In this document: positions 6,408 through 7,725 of the stretch, piece after piece | How the letters are laid out: every line of letters begins with the position of its first letter | Numbering within the stretch: position 1 is the stretch's first letter | Source: Pseudomonadota bacterium | GTDB taxonomy: Bacteria > Pseudomonadota > Gammaproteobacteria > Woeseiales > Woeseiaceae | Length of the DNA: 7,725 nucleotides | Direction of reading: 5' to 3' | Assembly: GCA_027295475.1 (NCBI GenBank) | Contig: JAPUKV010000066.1 | Coordinates: forward strand, 1 to 7,725 | Notes under the pieces: model-generated | The model's database searches: none | What the model was told of the DNA's origin: nothing | The model's input: the letters and a program-made list of their open reading frames with translations, nothing else | Translations under genes and position numbers: made by a program

Positions 6408-6426
6408 GCTTGCCACGCTGGCATGC
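6408..6426. promoter_or_regulatory. Imperfect dyad over the dapA -35 region (candidate operator)
   Basis: The 19-bp sequence GCTTGCCACGCTGGCATGC is an inverted repeat with 8-bp arms, one mismatched pair and a 3-bp centre (core TGCCA-CGC-TGGCA). It covers the predicted dapA -35 hexamer and part of the spacer, a position where a bound protein would block RNA polymerase. The symmetry is direct observation; the regulator is unknown. Confidence 0.35.
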
Positions 6427-6438
6427 GAACAGTAGCAT
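6410..6438 (+). promoter_or_regulatory. Predicted sigma-70 promoter of dapA
   Basis: TTGCCA (6410-6415, 5/6 to TTGACA) and TAGCAT (6433-6438, 4/6 to TATAAT) are separated by an ideal 17 bp. Transcription would start near 6445, leaving a leader of about 23 nt that contains the dapA ribosome site. Confidence 0.5.
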
Positions 6439-6456
6439 TGCGGCCTTATTTGTGGC

Positions 6457-6463
6457 GAGGAGA
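6457..6463 (+). promoter_or_regulatory. Shine-Dalgarno fixing the dapA GTG start
   Basis: GAGGAGA ends 4 nt before GTG 6468 (5 nt from the end of GGAG). It decides the start: the reading frame is open upstream to 6366, but only from the GTG does the protein align with the known DapA N-terminus. Confidence 0.75.
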
Positions 6464-6467
6464 TCCC

Positions 6468-7346
6468 GTGTTCAAGGGCAGCCTGATTGCATTGGCAACC
6501 CCTTTTGATGCCGATAATCGAGTGGATTATGCGGCGCTGGAAAGGCTCGTCGAGTTTCATGTCAGCGAGGGCAGCGACGGGCTGGTCATTGCTGGTACGA
6601 CGGGCGAGTCAGCAACGCTTGAAAAATCCGAGCACACCGAGCTTATTGGCAGAGCCGTTGAAATCGTGAACGGCCGCTTGCCGGTGATTGCAGGTACGGG
6701 TTCGAATTCGACGGCGCAAACGATCGAGTTGTCTGTGGAAGTCGGCGAACTGGGCATTGATGCCTATCTGCTGGTCGCACCCTATTACAACAAGCCGACG
6801 CAGCAGGGCATTTACCAGCACTTCTCCACGATTGCGGACGCTGTCGATAAGCCCGTAATGCTTTACAACGTCCCCGGCCGAACCGTCACCGACATACTTC
6901 CCGAGACCGTTGCAAGACTCGCTGCGCATCCGAACATTTTCGGCATCAAGGAAGCGACCGGTGATATGCAACGATTGAGTCAGATTCAACACCTGGTGCC
7001 TGAAGATTTCATGCTCTACAGTGGCGACGATTTCACAGCATTGGAATTTATCGAAAATGGCGGCAATGGTGTGGTTACAGTTTGCGGCAATGTCGCCCCG
7101 CGGCTGATGTCGGACATGTGTCGGGCAGCTCTGGCGGGCGAGAGTAAAAAAGCGAAACAACAGGATGACAAGCTGCAACCGCTGAACAAGGCGTTGTTTC
7201 TCGAGTCAAACCCGATTCCGGTGAAATGGGCGCTCGCCGAGATGGGTCTGATTTCGCCGGGAATTCGCTTACCATTAACATCCTACGCCGAGGAATATCA
7301 CGCAGAAATGAGGCAGGCAATGGCAAATGCGGGGATCGCCCTGTGA
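6468..7346 (+). CDS. dapA: 4-Hydroxy-tetrahydrodipicolinate synthase (DapA)
   Basis: DapA condenses pyruvate with aspartate semialdehyde, the first committed step to diaminopimelate (peptidoglycan) and lysine, in the cytoplasm as a tetrameric TIM barrel. From the GTG the product is 292 residues, the same as E. coli, so catalytic residues keep their E. coli numbers. These are the Schiff-base K161 (GIKEATG), Y133 and R138 (YNVPGRT), T44 (GTTGES) and Y107. In the lysine allosteric site A49, H56, N80 and Y106 are kept, but H53 is Lys and E84 is Gln, so feedback may differ. A promoter with an overlapping dyad lies upstream, divergent from gcvR. The stop overlaps the start of the following lipoprotein gene (GTGA), implying coupled translation. 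Confidence 0.97.
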   Translation: MFKGSLIALATPFDADNRVDYAALERLVEFHVSEGSDGLVIAGTTGESATLEKSEHTELIGRAVEIVNGRLPVIAGTGSNSTAQTIELSVEVGELGIDAYLLVAPYYNKPTQQGIYQHFSTIADAVDKPVMLYNVPGRTVTDILPETVARLAAHPNIFGIKEATGDMQRLSQIQHLVPEDFMLYSGDDFTALEFIENGGNGVVTVCGNVAPRLMSDMCRAALAGESKKAKQQDDKLQPLNKALFLESNPIPVKWALAEMGLISPGIRLPLTSYAEEYHAEMRQAMANAGIAL

Positions 7347-7603
7347 GATCGTCAACTGACATCATCAACGTCATGGTGCTGCTGGCAGGCATGTCATTGC
7401 TGGTGGCGTGTGGGGGGTCGCCGACATGCGAAACCGAAGGGCGCTACCAATTGAGTCAGAGTGGGAAGCGAATTGAAGCACCGGATGACCTGGACGACCT
7501 GCAGTCCTTCAAAGAGACGACGATCCCCCGACCATCGCCACGCCCTCCAGACACGGACACCGACCGCTGTCTGGAAATGCCACCTGGGTTATCGTCCGAG
7601 TAG
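7343..7603 (+). CDS. Small putative lipoprotein in the bamC position
   Basis: I do not recognise this 86-residue protein as a named family. The GTG at 7343 overlaps the dapA stop by 4 bp, so it is probably translationally coupled. A lipoprotein signal peptide is visible: R2, hydrophobic VMVLLAGMSLLVA (10-22) and lipobox LVAC with Cys23; Gly24 at +2 does not signal inner-membrane retention. The 64-residue mature chain is polar and proline-rich, with an IEAPDDLDDL segment (44-53), a PRPSPRPP stretch (62-69) and two further cysteines (C29, C76) that could pair in the periplasm. E. coli has bamC (about 344 residues) here. The Y..S..G..IE.PDDL pattern faintly recalls the unstructured BamC N-terminus that wraps BamD, but both globular BamC domains are absent. 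ATG 7373 is an alternative start without a basic n-region. Confidence 0.7.
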   Translation: MRSSTDIINVMVLLAGMSLLVACGGSPTCETEGRYQLSQSGKRIEAPDDLDDLQSFKETTIPRPSPRPPDTDTDRCLEMPPGLSSE

Positions 7604-7613
7604 CAACTAAAAT
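7585..7613 (+). promoter_or_regulatory. Possible promoter of tRNA-Ser
   Basis: TAAAAT at 7608-7613 matches the -10 consensus at 5 of 6 positions. It is followed by a GC-rich discriminator (AGCGCGG), which is typical of stringently controlled stable-RNA promoters, and would start transcription near 7620, about 15 nt before the tRNA. The -35 hexamer at 17 bp (TGGGTT, 7585-7590) is poor and lies inside the lipoprotein gene. Confidence 0.35.
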
Positions 7614-7634
7614 AGCGCGGCAGTACAGAATCCA

Positions 7635-7725
<91 letters not shown>

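Noticed and set aside
6366..6467. In-frame 34-codon N-terminal extension of dapA
   Set aside because: The extension would include the predicted promoter, has no DapA similarity, and the GTG at 6468 has a good ribosome site and gives the exact family length.

Overview
The window is a compact, mostly core-genome stretch from a gammaproteobacterium. It holds a truncated mlaF plus complete mlaE, mlaD, mlaC, mlaB, mlaA, bepA, bcp, gcvR-type and dapA genes, a small lipoprotein gene and tRNA-Ser(GGA). The neighbourhood bcp-gcvR-(divergent)-dapA-lipoprotein recalls the E. coli bcp-gcvR-dapA-bamC locus. The bcp product looks more like the Xanthomonad PrxQ type than the enterobacterial one. My guess is a non-enterobacterial gammaproteobacterium; I cannot place it to genus.

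Layout. Positions 1-2828 (+): the mlaFEDCB operon, tightly packed with short gaps or overlaps. It encodes the inner-membrane ABC complex (MlaF ATPase, MlaE permease, MlaD MCE ring, MlaB STAS subunit) and the periplasmic carrier MlaC. Positions 2851-3612 (-): mlaA, the outer-membrane lipoprotein of the same pathway, convergent with mlaB and 22 bp away. Positions 3689-5170 (-): bepA, a periplasmic M48 metalloprotease with TPRs. Positions 5307-5774 (-): bcp, a PrxQ-type thiol peroxidase starting at GTG. Positions 5802-6332 (-): a double-ACT regulator of the GcvR family. A 135-bp divergent promoter region follows. Then come dapA (6468-7346, +, GTG start), a small lipoprotein overlapping its stop (7343-7603), and tRNA-Ser (7635-7725).

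How the genes work together. The left half is an outer-membrane lipid-asymmetry and quality-control block: Mla moves phospholipids between MlaA at the outer membrane and MlaFEDB at the inner membrane through MlaC, and BepA surveys outer-membrane protein assembly. The right half pairs a putative amino-acid-responsive regulator and an antioxidant enzyme with the first committed step of diaminopimelate/lysine synthesis. The small lipoprotein sits where E. coli has the BAM-complex lipoprotein gene bamC.

I see no mobile element, CRISPR array, phage gene or defence system, and no convincing new multi-gene system. The points worth a second look are small: a peroxiredoxin without either familiar resolving cysteine, substitutions in the DapA lysine-feedback site, a dyad over the predicted dapA promoter, a very short lipoprotein in the bamC position, a termination-reinitiation arrangement at the bcp start, and possible leaderless starts for gcvR and bepA. 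No gene-free stretch exceeds 300 bp.
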